Notes: generated by a model from the letters alone, not told the origin. Counted from the first letter of the stretch, positions 49,609 to 59,355 are shown. The stretch: 64,000 nucleotides of DNA from Actinomadura luteofluorescens (GCF_013409365.1 NZ_JACCBA010000001.1:2046001-2110000), one strand, 5' to 3'. Made by a program: numbers and translations.

Positions 49609-51198
49609 TCACCGGTGCGCGGCCGCCTGCTCCGCCCTGCCCGCCTTGGCCGCGACCGGTTCGGGCCCGGCCGCGCACTTCTGGTCGGGCCCCGGCCGGT
49701 TCGCGGGCAGCCTCCCGTCGCCGAGATAGGCGGCCACGGACCCGTCGACGCACCGGTCACCGGAGAGCGAGACGCCGTGGTTGCGCCCGCCGACCTGGAC
49801 GAGCAGCCTCGACGTCGGGAACCTGCGGTGCATCTCCAGCACGCCCGGATACGGGGTCGCCGCGTCCTCGGTGGCCTGCACCATCAGGATCGGCGGCAGC
49901 GCGGAGCCGCCCCCCACCCGCGGCGGCGGGCCTCCCGGCACCCCCCAGAAGGCGCAGGGCGCGTTGTACCAGGTGTTGCTCCAGGTCTCGAAACGGTAGC
50001 CCCGGCGGTAGAGGCGCTCGCTGTCGGCGTGCCAGCGTCCCCAGGCGCGCGGCCAGGCCGCGTCCCGGCACTGGACCGCGTTGTAGACCGTGTAGTTGTT
50101 CTGGTCGAGCCGCGACGGCGGCTGCCACACCTTGCGCAGCGGACCCGGGTCGCGCCGGACGGCGTAGGCCGACAGCGCCCTCGCGTGCGCGGCCCAGGTG
50201 TAGTCGCCGTAGCCGTCGGCGAGGAACCCCTCGTCGAGTTCGGTGGGGCCGACGCGCCCGTCGATCGGCTTGGCCTTGAGCGCGGCCCGCACCCTGGCGT
50301 AGGCGGCGGCCACCTTCCGGCCGGAGTCGCCGAGCCGGTAGGTCTTGTGGTGGCGGGCGATCCAGGCGAAGTACGCGCGGATGCGCTTCTCGAAGGCGAC
50401 GTTCTGGTCGAGGTTGTCGCCGTACCAGACCCCGCTCGGCCTGACGACGCTGTCGAGCACCATGCGGCGGACCCGCTGCGGGTACATCGTGGCGTACACC
50501 GCGCCGAGGTACGTCCCGTACGAGTACCCGAAGTAGCTGATCTTCTGCTGGCCGAGGGCGGCGCGCACGGCGTCCATGTCGCGGGCCGAGTCGGCGGTGC
50601 CCATGTGCGGGAGGATCGCGCCGTACCGGCGGGCGCAGTCGCCCGCGTAGTGCCGCGCCCTGGCCTTCCACGCCTCCTCCTCCGCCGCGCTCGCGGGGAC
50701 GGAGTCGGGGCGGGCGCGGCCGGGGCTCTGGTAGGCGGGGTCGCAGACGAGTTCGGGCCTGCTGGCGCCGACGCCGCGGGGGTCGAAGCCGATCCAGTCG
50801 TAGGACGCGGCGACCCGCTTGGGCAGCGACTCGGCGAAGAAGCCGGACAGGTCGCGCCCGTGCGCGCCGGGCCCGCCCCGGTTGAGCAGCACCACGCCCT
50901 TGGATCTGGGCGCGGTGTGGCGGGCGCGGCTGAGTTCGAGGGTGATCTGCCTGCCGGCCGGGTCGGCGTAGTCGAGCGGCACCCGGAGGGACGCGCACTG
51001 CAGGCCCTTGAGCCGGGCGCCCTCCACCGGGTCCTTGGCGGGGCAGGACCTCCAGGCGAGGCCGGCGGGCCTCGGCTCGGGGCGGAGGGCGGGGGCGGCG
51101 TCCGCGGGCGTCCCCAGCGCGGCGGCCCCGGCGACGGCGAGCGTGATCGCGGCGGCCGCCGTCCCGGCGGCGGCCCTCTTTCCAGCGTCGTTCAGCAC
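49609..51198 (-). CDS. Secreted tripeptidyl-aminopeptidase-like S33 hydrolase (copy 1)
   Basis: 529 residues with an Ala-rich signal peptide (cleavage near residue 35). The alpha/beta-hydrolase fold has the oxyanion region LLNRGGPGAHG near 110, the nucleophile elbow GYSYGTYLG with Ser226, Asp in VQATEDAATPYPG and His in VGGRNHGVSLSGDRC. The C-terminal TAP-like domain is typical of Streptomyces SlpD/SlpE and tripeptidyl aminopeptidases, which remove peptides from exported proteins. First in order from the left of three tandem paralogues; its start is a GTG. Confidence 0.92.
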   Translation of the reverse strand: MLNDAGKRAAAGTAAAAITLAVAGAAALGTPADAAPALRPEPRPAGLAWRSCPAKDPVEGARLKGLQCASLRVPLDYADPAGRQITLELSRARHTAPRSKGVVLLNRGGPGAHGRDLSGFFAESLPKRVAASYDWIGFDPRGVGASRPELVCDPAYQSPGRARPDSVPASAAEEEAWKARARHYAGDCARRYGAILPHMGTADSARDMDAVRAALGQQKISYFGYSYGTYLGAVYATMYPQRVRRMVLDSVVRPSGVWYGDNLDQNVAFEKRIRAYFAWIARHHKTYRLGDSGRKVAAAYARVRAALKAKPIDGRVGPTELDEGFLADGYGDYTWAAHARALSAYAVRRDPGPLRKVWQPPSRLDQNNYTVYNAVQCRDAAWPRAWGRWHADSERLYRRGYRFETWSNTWYNAPCAFWGVPGGPPPRVGGGSALPPILMVQATEDAATPYPGVLEMHRRFPTSRLLVQVGGRNHGVSLSGDRCVDGSVAAYLGDGRLPANRPGPDQKCAAGPEPVAAKAGRAEQAAAHR

Positions 51199-51306
51199 GT
51201 TCGCTTTCTACCGGCGGGACGGCCGGGAACCGCGTACCCCAGAGGATCGCGCGATTCCGCCCCCAAACGGGAGCACCACCGAAAACCAACCGCCCGTAAA
51301 GCGAAA

Positions 51307-51355
51307 CGCGGTGTGCCAGACTCGCCCCGCGAGGGGGCGGGCCCGGCACACCGCG
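51307..51355 (-). terminator. Terminator of the copy 2 aminopeptidase gene
   Basis: CGCGGTGTGCC (51307-51317) pairs with GGCACACCGCG (51345-51355). An inner CGCCCC/GGGGCG stem is also possible. It lies 43 bases after the stop, between copies 1 and 2. Confidence 0.7.
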
Positions 51356-51397
51356 AACCGGCGTGCGGTACCGACCAGCTGCTGTATTACCCCCGTA

Positions 51398-52996
51398 TCA
51401 GGGGCGCCCGACCGGCAGGTCCTTGCCCGCGGAGGCGCGCGCGGCCTTCGCGGTCATGGCCGTCGGGTCGGGGTCGTTCAGCGCCGGGACGGCCTTGCAG
51501 TAGGCGTCCGGGCCGCGGTGGCTCTGCGGCAGCGCCCCGGTGTCGAGGTACGCCGCGACCTTGTCGTCCAGGCACACGTTGCCGTTGAGCGTGTTGGCGT
51601 GGGTCTTGCCGCCGACCTCGAACACCAGGCGCGAGGACGGGAAGAGCTTGTGCATCTCCAGGCCGCCCGCGACCGGGGTCGCCGCGTCCTGGGTGGACTG
51701 CACGAGCAGCATGCCCGCCAGGCCCTTGGCGCCCTTCAGCCTGAACTCCGGCCCGCCCTGGAACGGCCAGAAGGCGATCGGGGCGTTGAACCAGACGTTG
51801 CTCCAGGTGTTGAACCTGTAGCCCTGCCGGTAGAGCTTCGCGGCGTCGTGGTGCCACTTGCTCCAGTTGCGCGGCCAGCGGGCGTCGGCGGCCTGGACGG
51901 CGTTGTAGACGGCGAAGCCGTTGTCGTCACCGCCGGGGCTCATCCAGTCGAGGAGCCCGGAGGCGTCCTTGTCGTTGACCCACGCCGAGAGCGCCTGGGC
52001 GAACGGGATGTAGTAGCCGGTGTTGTAGCCGGCGGACAGCACGGTGTCGTCCAGCTCGTCCGGCCCCATCTTGCCGCCGATCGGCGCCTTCTTCGCGGCG
52101 GCGCGGACGGCGTAGTACTTGGCCTCGACGGCCTTCTCGCTCTTGCCGAGGTGGTAGAGCGAGTCGTACTTGGCGATCCAGGCCCACCAGGCCTTCATGT
52201 TGTGCTCGAAGGCCTTGTCCTGCTCCAGCTGGGCGTCGTACCAGACCGTCTTCGGGTTGACGTTGCCGTCGAGCACCATCCGGTTCACGCGCTTGGGGAA
52301 GAGCGTGGCGTAGGTGGCGCCGAAGTAGGTGCCGTAGGAGAAGCCGTACCAGCTGATCTTGTCCTGGCCGAGCGCGGCGCGGATCGCGTCGACGTCGCGC
52401 GCGGCGTCGGTGGTGCGCATGTGCGGCAGCAGCCAGCCGAACTTCTTCGCGCAGTCCTGCGCGTACTTCCTCGACTTGGCGATCCAGGCCTTCTCCTCCT
52501 TGGCGGAGGAGGGGACGTAGTCCGGCCGGATCGGGTCGGAGAAGTTCGGGTCGCAGGTCAGCGCGGGCTTGCTGGAGCCGACACCGCGCGGGTCGAAGCC
52601 GATGATGTCGTACTTGGCGGCGACGTCGGCGTGCCCGGTGCCGCCGATCCAGCGGGCGAGGGCGGGCGCGTACTGGAGGCCGCTGCCGCCCGGGCCGCCC
52701 GGATTCACGAACAGGGTGCCCTGGTAGTTCTTCTCGTCGGTGTGCCGGAAGCGCGACACCGCGATGGAGATCTTGCGGCCGTTGGGCCGGGCGTAGTCGA
52801 GCGGAACCTCGACCTGGGCGCACTGCGCCTTGTTCATCGGGTCGCTGGGGCCGCTGACCTCGCAGGCGCCCCAGTTGATGCCCTTGGCCGCGACCGTCGC
52901 ACCGGAGTGCCCGGTGTCAGCGCTCGCGGAGACGGCGACCCCTGCGCCGCCCGCCGCCACGACCGCCGCGGTCGCGACGAGAACGATCCTTTTCAC
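51398..52996 (-). CDS. Secreted tripeptidyl-aminopeptidase-like S33 hydrolase (copy 2)
   Basis: 532 residues. A GTG at 52996 with GAGGGGG upstream starts a signal peptide (KRIVLVATAAVVAAGGAGVAVSA). The fold shows FVNPGGPGGSG, the nucleophile elbow YGFSYGTYFG, Asp in VQSTQDAATPVAG and His in GGKTHANTL, and a TAP C-terminal domain. It resembles copies 1 and 3 over the full length but differs in its N-terminal signal region and in surface segments, so the copies are old duplicates. It is probably exported and acts on extracellular peptides. Confidence 0.92.
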   Translation of the reverse strand: MKRIVLVATAAVVAAGGAGVAVSASADTGHSGATVAAKGINWGACEVSGPSDPMNKAQCAQVEVPLDYARPNGRKISIAVSRFRHTDEKNYQGTLFVNPGGPGGSGLQYAPALARWIGGTGHADVAAKYDIIGFDPRGVGSSKPALTCDPNFSDPIRPDYVPSSAKEEKAWIAKSRKYAQDCAKKFGWLLPHMRTTDAARDVDAIRAALGQDKISWYGFSYGTYFGATYATLFPKRVNRMVLDGNVNPKTVWYDAQLEQDKAFEHNMKAWWAWIAKYDSLYHLGKSEKAVEAKYYAVRAAAKKAPIGGKMGPDELDDTVLSAGYNTGYYIPFAQALSAWVNDKDASGLLDWMSPGGDDNGFAVYNAVQAADARWPRNWSKWHHDAAKLYRQGYRFNTWSNVWFNAPIAFWPFQGGPEFRLKGAKGLAGMLLVQSTQDAATPVAGGLEMHKLFPSSRLVFEVGGKTHANTLNGNVCLDDKVAAYLDTGALPQSHRGPDAYCKAVPALNDPDPTAMTAKAARASAGKDLPVGRP

Positions 52997-53105
52997 TTGA
53001 CCCCCTCAGATCGGCGACTCCGGGCCGGCGCCGTGCCGGAGGGGGGTGTCGCCGATGCGTGGCTGATGCGTACCTACTGCGTGTCGCTGGGTGTGCCGGC
53101 GGGTG

Positions 53106-53137
53106 CCGGACCCCGGGGACGGGTCCCCGGGGTCCGG
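53106..53137 (-). terminator. Terminator of the copy 3 aminopeptidase gene
   Basis: A 15-bp perfect stem (CCGGACCCCGGGGAC 53106-53120 with GTCCCCGGGGTCCGG 53123-53137) with a 2-base nominal loop, 23 bases after the copy 3 stop on the minus strand. Confidence 0.85.
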
Positions 53138-53159
53138 ACCGCATGTGCTGCTACCGGCG

Positions 53160-54818
53160 TCAGCGGATGACGTCGGCCTTGAGCCGCGCGGCCTTCTGCG
53201 CGCCGCCGCTCAGCGTCCTGGCGGTCGCCGTCGACGGCGGCTTCGGGTCACCGAGCTGCGGGACGTGGACGGTGCTCCGCTCCGGACGCTCTCCCCGCAG
53301 GAAGTAGGCGTCGAAGTAGGCGTCCACCTGGGCGGAGCCGCGGTGCACGATGCAGTGCGTGCGGTCGCCGTCCTGGACGACCAGGCGCGAGCCCTTGAGC
53401 CTGCGGTGCATCTCCAGCGCGCCCGCGTACGGCGTGGCCGCGTCCGCGGTCGACTGGAACATGAGGATGTTGCGCGGCAGGTCGCGGGTGTGACCGATGT
53501 TCACCGGCTTGCCGGCCTTGGCGGGCCAGTACAGGCACGGGGCGTTGTACCAGGCGTTGCCCCAGGTCTCGAACGGGTGCTTCCTGTTGACCCGCTCGTT
53601 GTCGCGCTGCCACTTGTTCCAGCTCAGCGGCCACTGGACGTCGGTGCACTGCACGCCGAGGTAGACGGCGTAGCCGTTGTCGTCGGAGCCGCCGGTGGTC
53701 GGCGCGCCGAACGTCCCCGCGAACGTGGCGGTGTCGCCCGACTTGTACGCCGACAGGCCGGACGCGTACCCGTGCCAGATGGCCTGGCTGCGCCGGTACC
53801 CGGCGTTCAGGATCACGTCGGTCAGCTCGTCCGGCCCGACGGCGAGGGTCTGCCCGCTGTCAGGGTCGGTGTAGTAGACCGGCTTGTTCTTGAGCTTCGC
53901 GCGCAGGTCGTAGAAGAAGCTCCGGACCTGCTTCTGCGTGGTACCGAGGTGGTACACCGAGTCGTACTTGGCGACCCAGCCGAAGTAGTAGTCGATGTTG
54001 ATGTCGAACTGGGCGTCCTGGTTGAGGTTGGCCTCGTACCAGGCGTCGGAGGGGCCGACGTTGCCGTCCAGCACCATCTTCCCGACGTTCTTGGGGTAGA
54101 CGGTGGCGTAGGTGGAGCCGAGGTAGGTGCCGTAGGAGGCGCCGTAGTAGTCGAGCTTCTTGTTGCCGAGCGCCCGGCGGATCGACTCCACGTCGTTGAC
54201 CGAGTCGATCGTCTTGATGTGGTTGAGCAGCCCGGTCGTGTCGGCCTTGCCGCACGCCTCGGCGTAGCCCTTGGACAGCTTCAGCCAGGTGGCGACCGAC
54301 TTGCGGTCACCGGTGCCGTAGTCCGGGCGCGGGGCGTTGGTGTAGTTCGGGTCGCAGCTCAGGGCCGGGACGCTCATACCGACGCCGCGCGGGTCGAAGC
54401 CGATGACGTTGTAGGCCTCGCGCATCGGGGCGGAGTTCTGCGCGAACACCCGCGGCCCGAACAGCGCGCCGCCGCCGCCCGGTCCGCCGGGGTTGACCAC
54501 GATGTCGCCCTTGGCCGCACCGGAGCCGGTGTGCGGCGTCCTGGTGAGCTGGATCGTGATCTTCTTGCCCTGCGGCTTGGCGTAGTCCATCGGCACCGAC
54601 AGCTCGGCGCACTGGACGATCTTGGAGACGGGGTACAGCCCGTCGTACAGGTCGTGCACCGTCTGGACGAAGTCCGCGGGGCAGGCGTGCCACTGGGCCG
54701 CCGAGGGGTTGAATCCTCCGGCCGTTCCGGCGGAGGGGCTCGCGGCCTGTGCGCTTGTGGCGCCGAGACCGGTGAGACCGAGCCCGGCCACCGCGGCCAC
54801 GACAACAGTCCTCTTCAC
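53160..54818 (-). CDS. Secreted tripeptidyl-aminopeptidase-like S33 hydrolase (copy 3)
   Basis: 552 residues from a GTG at 54818 preceded by AGGGGG; the longer open frame upstream lacks a ribosome site. The signal peptide is KRTVVVAAVAGLGLTGLGATSAQA. The hydrolase domain has VVNPGGPGGGG, the nucleophile elbow GASYGTYLG (Ala in place of Tyr/Phe), Asp in FQSTADAATPYAG and His in DGDRTHCIVHRG. A TAP-like C-terminus follows. Its promoter region contains a long imperfect direct repeat (54925-54961) not seen ahead of the other copies, so it may be regulated separately. Confidence 0.92.
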   Translation of the reverse strand: MKRTVVVAAVAGLGLTGLGATSAQAASPSAGTAGGFNPSAAQWHACPADFVQTVHDLYDGLYPVSKIVQCAELSVPMDYAKPQGKKITIQLTRTPHTGSGAAKGDIVVNPGGPGGGGALFGPRVFAQNSAPMREAYNVIGFDPRGVGMSVPALSCDPNYTNAPRPDYGTGDRKSVATWLKLSKGYAEACGKADTTGLLNHIKTIDSVNDVESIRRALGNKKLDYYGASYGTYLGSTYATVYPKNVGKMVLDGNVGPSDAWYEANLNQDAQFDINIDYYFGWVAKYDSVYHLGTTQKQVRSFFYDLRAKLKNKPVYYTDPDSGQTLAVGPDELTDVILNAGYRRSQAIWHGYASGLSAYKSGDTATFAGTFGAPTTGGSDDNGYAVYLGVQCTDVQWPLSWNKWQRDNERVNRKHPFETWGNAWYNAPCLYWPAKAGKPVNIGHTRDLPRNILMFQSTADAATPYAGALEMHRRLKGSRLVVQDGDRTHCIVHRGSAQVDAYFDAYFLRGERPERSTVHVPQLGDPKPPSTATARTLSGGAQKAARLKADVIR

Positions 54819-54924
54819 ATATCCCCCTATCGTGCCGACTCCGGTTGAGTCAGACATACGGGTAAATGAGTGAAGATTGTGGCGGTTCTGGCATACCGCC
54901 CGACAGGGGGCCATCAGAGTGGAT

Positions 54925-54961
54925 GCGGAATCGTGACAAGATCAGCGGAACTCTGTGACAA
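54925..54961. promoter_or_regulatory. Imperfect direct repeat upstream of aminopeptidase copy 3
   Basis: GCGGAATCGTGACAA (54925-54939) and GCGGAACTCTGTGACAA (54945-54961) share both ends and lie 107-143 bases upstream of the copy 3 start, suggesting paired binding sites. Confidence 0.45.
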
Positions 54962-55014
54962 CTCCGGACGTTCCGGTCGCGGATGCCCAGCTCCGGGAGG
55001 GGTTCCGGGCACAC

Positions 55015-55046
55015 GAAAAGGCCCCGGGTCGCGGGACCCGGGGCCT
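55015..55046 (-). terminator. Rho-independent terminator of the ispG operon
   Basis: AGGCCCCGGGTC (55019-55030) pairs with GACCCGGGGCCT (55035-55046). On the minus strand the stem is followed by TTTT, the only U-tract terminator I see in the window. Confidence 0.88.
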
Positions 55047-55094
55047 CGAAGGCGCGCTACGGCGCCGGCCGGAGCACCGGCCGGAGCGCGGGTG

Positions 55095-56288
55095 TCAGCC
55101 GACCACCACTTCGGCGCCCGGTCCGGAGACCGTGCCGTCCTCGGCGATCTCGATGCCCATCTCGTCGGCGATGCGCATCGCCTCCTCGATCAGGGTCTCG
55201 ACGATCTGCGCCTCGGGGACGGTCTTGACGACCTCGCCCTTGACGAAGATCTGGCCCTTGCCGTTGCCCGACGCGACGCCGAGGTCGGCCTCGCGGGCCT
55301 CGCCGGGCCCGTTCACCACGCAGCCCATCACGGCGACGCGCAGCGGCACCGGGAAGTCCTTCAGCCCGGCGGTGACCTGCTCGGCCAGCGTGTACACGTC
55401 CACCTGCGCGCGGCCGCAGGAGGGGCAGGAGACGATCTCCAGGCCGCGCTTGCGCAGCCCGAGCGACTCCAGGATCGCCGTGCCGACCTTGACCTCCTCG
55501 ACCGGCGGCGCGGACAGCGACACCCGGATCGTGTCGCCGATGCCCTCCGCCAGCAGCGCGCCGAACGCGACCGCCGACTTGATCGTGCCCTGGAACGCCG
55601 GCCCCGCCTCGGTGACGCCGAGGTGCAGCGGGTACTCGCAGGCCGCCGCCAGCTTCCGGTACGCCTCGATCATCACGACCGGGTCGTTGTGCTTGACCGA
55701 GATCTTGATGTCACGGAAGTCGTGCTCCTCGAACAGCGAGCACTCCCACAGCGCCGACTCCACCAGCGCGTCGGGGGTGGCCCTGCCGTACTTCTCCAGC
55801 AGGCGCTTGTCGAGGGAGCCGGCGTTGACCCCGATGCGGATCGGCACGCCCGCGTCCTTGGCGGCGCGGGCGATCTCGCCGATCCGGTCGTCGAACTTCT
55901 TGATGTTGCCCGGGTTGACGCGGACCGCCGCGCAGCCGGCGTCGATCGCCGCGAACACGTACTTGGGCTGGAAGTGGATGTCGGCGATGACGGGGATCGG
56001 CGACTTGCGCGCGATCGCCGGCAGCGCCTCGGCGTCGTCCTGCGACGGCACGGCGACGCGGACGATCTGGCACCCCGACGCGGTCAGCTCCGCGATCTGC
56101 TGGAGCGTGGCGTTCACGTCGGCGGTGAGGGTCGTGGTCATCGACTGCACCGACACGGGGGCGTCGCCGCCCACCGGGACGCCGCCGACCATGATCTGCC
56201 GGGATCTGCGGCGGGGCGCGATCGGACCCGGCGCCCCCTGCCCGTCGCCTTCGCCGCGGACGCTCGGTATACCCAGTGAAACGCTCAT
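55095..56288 (-). CDS. ispG: 4-hydroxy-3-methylbut-2-enyl-diphosphate synthase
   Basis: 397 residues. IspG converts methylerythritol cyclodiphosphate to HMBPP, the penultimate step of the MEP isoprenoid pathway. The TIM barrel includes [38 protein letters not shown] and [19 protein letters not shown]. The 4Fe-4S cluster Cys residues are in [12 protein letters not shown] and [15 protein letters not shown]. The ATG at 56288 follows GAGGAGAGGG. It is the last gene of the dxr-rseP-ispG group, 117 bases after rseP, and ends at a U-tract terminator. Confidence 0.97.
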   Translation of the reverse strand: MSVSLGIPSVRGEGDGQGAPGPIAPRRRSRQIMVGGVPVGGDAPVSVQSMTTTLTADVNATLQQIAELTASGCQIVRVAVPSQDDAEALPAIARKSPIPVIADIHFQPKYVFAAIDAGCAAVRVNPGNIKKFDDRIGEIARAAKDAGVPIRIGVNAGSLDKRLLEKYGRATPDALVESALWECSLFEEHDFRDIKISVKHNDPVVMIEAYRKLAAACEYPLHLGVTEAGPAFQGTIKSAVAFGALLAEGIGDTIRVSLSAPPVEEVKVGTAILESLGLRKRGLEIVSCPSCGRAQVDVYTLAEQVTAGLKDFPVPLRVAVMGCVVNGPGEAREADLGVASGNGKGQIFVKGEVVKTVPEAQIVETLIEEAMRIADEMGIEIAEDGTVSGPGAEVVVG

Positions 56289-56405
56289 CCCTCTCCTCAA
56301 TTTTCGGCCCCGTACAAAGCCTAGGTGCCCCGCGCGGCTGAGTTGACGGCACCCGGCTTCCACCAGTGTGACCATTTGAGCACACTCGGTAAACGTTTCA
56401 CGTCA

Positions 56406-57602
56406 TTACGGTAGTCGGAGGGGGTTGAGCACGTCGGCGAGGATCAGCAGCACCCCGAAACCCACCAGCAACAGGACGGCCAGGTATGTCAAGGGCAGGA
56501 GCCGGGTCATGTCCACGGTGCCCGGATCCGGCCGCCCCCTGATCCGGTTGACGCCGGCCCGCGCCCGCTCGTAGGCGACGACCGCGAGGTGCCCGCCGTC
56601 CAGCGGGAGCAGGGGCAGCACGTTGAGCGCGCCGAGGAAGACGTTCACCGAGACGACCAGCGAGAGGTAGAGGGCGATCTTGTCGCGGGCGGAGGCCCGG
56701 GCGGAGAAGATCTGCCCGGACACCTCGGTGGCGCCGACCACGCTGCCGACCTGGCCGCCGGGCGTGCTCCCCCGCTCGGGCGAGAACAGCTTCGGAAGCG
56801 CGGAGGGAAGGTCGGCCGCGGCGTGCCCGATGCCGGCGACGATGCGGCCGATGCCCTGCCCGGCGAACACGGCGGCGTTGAGCGGCCCGGTCCGCTCGTA
56901 CCCGGCCCCGACGACCTTCGGCGAGATGCCGACGAACGGCCGCCCGTCCACGTCCGCGAGCGTGATCGGCAGTGTCACCGGCCGCGGCGCTCCCGGCCGC
57001 GCGACCACCGCCGTCACCGTCTGGCCGGGCTTCGCCGCGTCGATCGCCCTGGTGAGCGCGGCCCAGTCGGAGACTGGAGCGCCGTCGAACGAGACGACGC
57101 GGTCGCCCGCGCGCAGCCCGGCCCGCGCGGCGGGGGACGGCGGCCGGTCCCCGCCGCAGCCGCCGGACAGCGAGGCGGGCACGCAGGTCGTGATCTGGTC
57201 GACGGTGCTGGTCACCGTGCCGGCCTCGCGCACGCCGATCGTCATGGCCATCACCATGAGCAGCAGGAACGCGAACGCGAAGTTGGCGGCCACCCCGGCG
57301 GAGATGACGACCGCGCGGCGGCCGGCGGGCTGCCGGTAGAACGCGCGCGGGCGGTCGGCCGCGGGGATCTCCTCCAGCGGCGTGTAGCCGACGATCTTGA
57401 CGAAGCCGCCGAGCGGGACCGCCTTCACGCCGTACTCGGTCTCGCCCCGGCGGGTGGACCACAGGGTCGGGCCGAAACCCACGAAGTACTGCGTGGCCTT
57501 CATCCCGTAGCGCTTGGCGGTGAGCAGGTGCCCGCCCTCGTGGAGCATCACCGAGACCAGCAGTGCCACCACGAACGCCGCCGCGCCGAGGAAGAAGGCC
57601 AT
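56406..57602 (-). CDS. rseP: Site-2 intramembrane zinc metalloprotease (RseP/Rip1)
   Basis: 398 residues with four membrane helices. The zinc site HEGGH is in the first helix (SVMLHEGGHLLTAKRYG, residues 21-25), and the partner Asp is in NVLPLLPLDGGHLAVV near 345. One PDZ domain (about 150-235: ARAGLRAGDRVVSFDGAPVSDWAALTRAI) lies between helices 2 and 3. The enzyme cleaves anti-sigma factors or other single-pass proteins inside the membrane. GGAGGGG precedes the ATG. It sits between dxr and ispG, an arrangement conserved in actinobacteria, with 40 bases to dxr. Confidence 0.96.
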   Translation of the reverse strand: MAFFLGAAAFVVALLVSVMLHEGGHLLTAKRYGMKATQYFVGFGPTLWSTRRGETEYGVKAVPLGGFVKIVGYTPLEEIPAADRPRAFYRQPAGRRAVVISAGVAANFAFAFLLLMVMAMTIGVREAGTVTSTVDQITTCVPASLSGGCGGDRPPSPAARAGLRAGDRVVSFDGAPVSDWAALTRAIDAAKPGQTVTAVVARPGAPRPVTLPITLADVDGRPFVGISPKVVGAGYERTGPLNAAVFAGQGIGRIVAGIGHAAADLPSALPKLFSPERGSTPGGQVGSVVGATEVSGQIFSARASARDKIALYLSLVVSVNVFLGALNVLPLLPLDGGHLAVVAYERARAGVNRIRGRPDPGTVDMTRLLPLTYLAVLLLVGFGVLLILADVLNPLRLP

Positions 57603-57642
57603 CGGGTCCCCTCCGAGATTCCTCCCGAGGCGGGTCCCCGGG

Positions 57643-58860
57643 TCAGGCGGTCGCGGTCAGCTCCCTGGCCCTGGTCCGCGCCCAGGCGTCCGCGGCGAGG
57701 ACGTCGTCGAGCGTCAGGCCTCCGGTGGTGCCCGAACCGTGCTCCTCCATTACCCGCGCGACAGTGTCGACTATCCCGAGGAACGGGAGCCGTTCCGCGC
57801 GGAAGGCGTCCACACACTCCTCGTTGGCGGCGTTGTAGACGGCGGGGACCGTCCCGCCCAGCTCACCGGCGCGGCGCGCCAGCGCGACGGCGGGGAACGC
57901 CTCGTCGTCGAGGGGGAACAGCTCCCAGGTGTGCGCCCTGGTCCAGTCGACGCCGGGCGCGGCGTCCGGCACCCGGTCGGGCCAGTCGAGGCCGAGCGCG
58001 ATCGGCAGCCGCATGTCGGGCGGGCTCGCCTGCGCCAGCGTGGAGCCGTCGGTGAACTCGACCATCGAGTGGATGACCGACTGCGGGTGCACCATGACCT
58101 CGATGCGGTCCATCGGGACGTCGAAGAGCAGGTGCGCCTCGATGACCTCCAGGCCCTTGTTGACCAGGGTCGCGGAGTTGATCGTGACGACCGGGCCCAT
58201 GTCCCAGGTCGGGTGGTTCAGCGCCTGCTCGGGGGTGACGTCCCCCAGCTCGTCGCGGGGGCGCCCCCGGAAGGGCCCGCCGCTCGCGGTCAGCACGAGC
58301 CGCCGCACCTCCTCGGCCCGCCCGCCGCGCAGGCACTGGGCGAGCGCCGAGTGCTCGGAGTCGACGGGCACGATCTGCCCCGGACGCGCCCGCTCCTTGA
58401 CGAGGGGGCCGCCGACGATGAGCGACTCCTTGTTGGCGAGGGCGAGCGTGCGCCCCGCGTCCAGCGCGGCCAGCGTCGAGGCGAGGCCGAGGGCGCCGGT
58501 CACGCCGTTCAGCACGACCTCGCACGGCCAGGCGGCGACCTCGGCGACCGCGTCGGGGCCTGCCACGATCTTGGGGATGGGGTAGTCCCCGGAGGCGTAG
58601 CCGCGCTTCTTGGCCTCGGCGTAGAAGGCGAGCTGGAGCTCCTGCGCGGCGGACGCCCTGGCCACCGCGACGACCTCGGGGCGGAACTCCAGCGCCTGCT
58701 CGGCCAGCAGGTCCACCCGCCCGCCGCCGGCCGCCAGCCCCGTCACCCGGAACCGGCCGGGGTTGCGGCGGACCACGTCCAGCGCCTGGGTGCCGATCGA
58801 ACCGGTGGAGCCGAGGACGACCAGCTCGCGGGCGGCCGCGTCGGGCCTTGAAGGAGTCAT
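57643..58860 (-). CDS. dxr: 1-deoxy-D-xylulose-5-phosphate reductoisomerase
   Basis: 405 residues. Dxr makes methylerythritol 4-phosphate from DXP with NADPH, the first committed step of the MEP pathway. The NADPH loop is [17 protein letters not shown] near the N-terminus. The metal and substrate site shows [26 protein letters not shown] and TASGGPFRG, followed by [31 protein letters not shown]. All expected catalytic residues are present and length is normal. ATG 58860 or the adjacent GTG 58863 begins the gene. It leads the dxr-rseP-ispG group. Confidence 0.97.
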   Translation of the reverse strand: MTPSRPDAAARELVVLGSTGSIGTQALDVVRRNPGRFRVTGLAAGGGRVDLLAEQALEFRPEVVAVARASAAQELQLAFYAEAKKRGYASGDYPIPKIVAGPDAVAEVAAWPCEVVLNGVTGALGLASTLAALDAGRTLALANKESLIVGGPLVKERARPGQIVPVDSEHSALAQCLRGGRAEEVRRLVLTASGGPFRGRPRDELGDVTPEQALNHPTWDMGPVVTINSATLVNKGLEVIEAHLLFDVPMDRIEVMVHPQSVIHSMVEFTDGSTLAQASPPDMRLPIALGLDWPDRVPDAAPGVDWTRAHTWELFPLDDEAFPAVALARRAGELGGTVPAVYNAANEECVDAFRAERLPFLGIVDTVARVMEEHGSGTTGGLTLDDVLAADAWARTRARELTATA

Positions 58861-58936
58861 CACGCGTCCATTGTCGGGCATCGGCCGCCCCGGGAGGGCG
58901 CGGACACCGCTCCGCCTCCCCGTCGCGGCCCCGGTC

Positions 58937-59314
58937 TCAGCCCTCGCCCTCGTCGTAGGCGCTCCGCGCCCGCTCGACCTTCTCCAGGTTCTCGGCGGAC
59001 CACTCCGTGAGGGCCGCGAACAGCGGCGCGAGACTGCCGCCCAGCTCGCTGATCTCGTACTCGACGCGCGGCGGCACCTCCGGGTGGTAGGTGCGGACGA
59101 CGAGCCCGTCGCGCTCCATCTGCCGCAGGCGCTGGGTCAGCACCTTCGGCGTGATCGTGGCGATGCGGCGCTGGAGCTCCACGAACCGCTGGCGCCCGTA
59201 CTCGTGCAGCGTCCAGAGGATCGGCGTCGTCCAGCGGCTGAAGACGATGTCGACCACCGGAGCGATCGGGCAGGCCAGCTCGGCGTCGAGCGCCTCCCCG
59301 GTCTCGGCGTTCAT
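58937..59314 (-). CDS. HxlR-family transcriptional regulator
   Basis: 125 residues. The single winged-helix HxlR domain is complete: [38 protein letters not shown] with the conserved N-terminal Cys, [42 protein letters not shown] and a charged C-terminal helix. Such proteins sense aldehydes, quinones or redox state. The ATG at 59314 has GGGAGG 8 bases upstream; a GTG at 59338 is the alternative. It is divergent from the NmrA-like gene at 59442, which it probably controls through the palindrome between them. Confidence 0.92.
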   Translation of the reverse strand: MNAETGEALDAELACPIAPVVDIVFSRWTTPILWTLHEYGRQRFVELQRRIATITPKVLTQRLRQMERDGLVVRTYHPEVPPRVEYEISELGGSLAPLFAALTEWSAENLEKVERARSAYDEGEG

Positions 59315-59345
59315 CCTCGCGACCTCCCGGGTAGTCACTTTCTTC

Positions 59346-59355
59346 TAGGTACCTA
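59346..59355. promoter_or_regulatory. Palindrome between HxlR and NmrA-like genes
   Basis: TAGGTACCTA, a perfect 10-bp palindrome followed by an AT-rich TACTATA segment that could be a -10 element for the plus-strand gene. This is the most AT-rich part of the divergent region. Confidence 0.6.
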
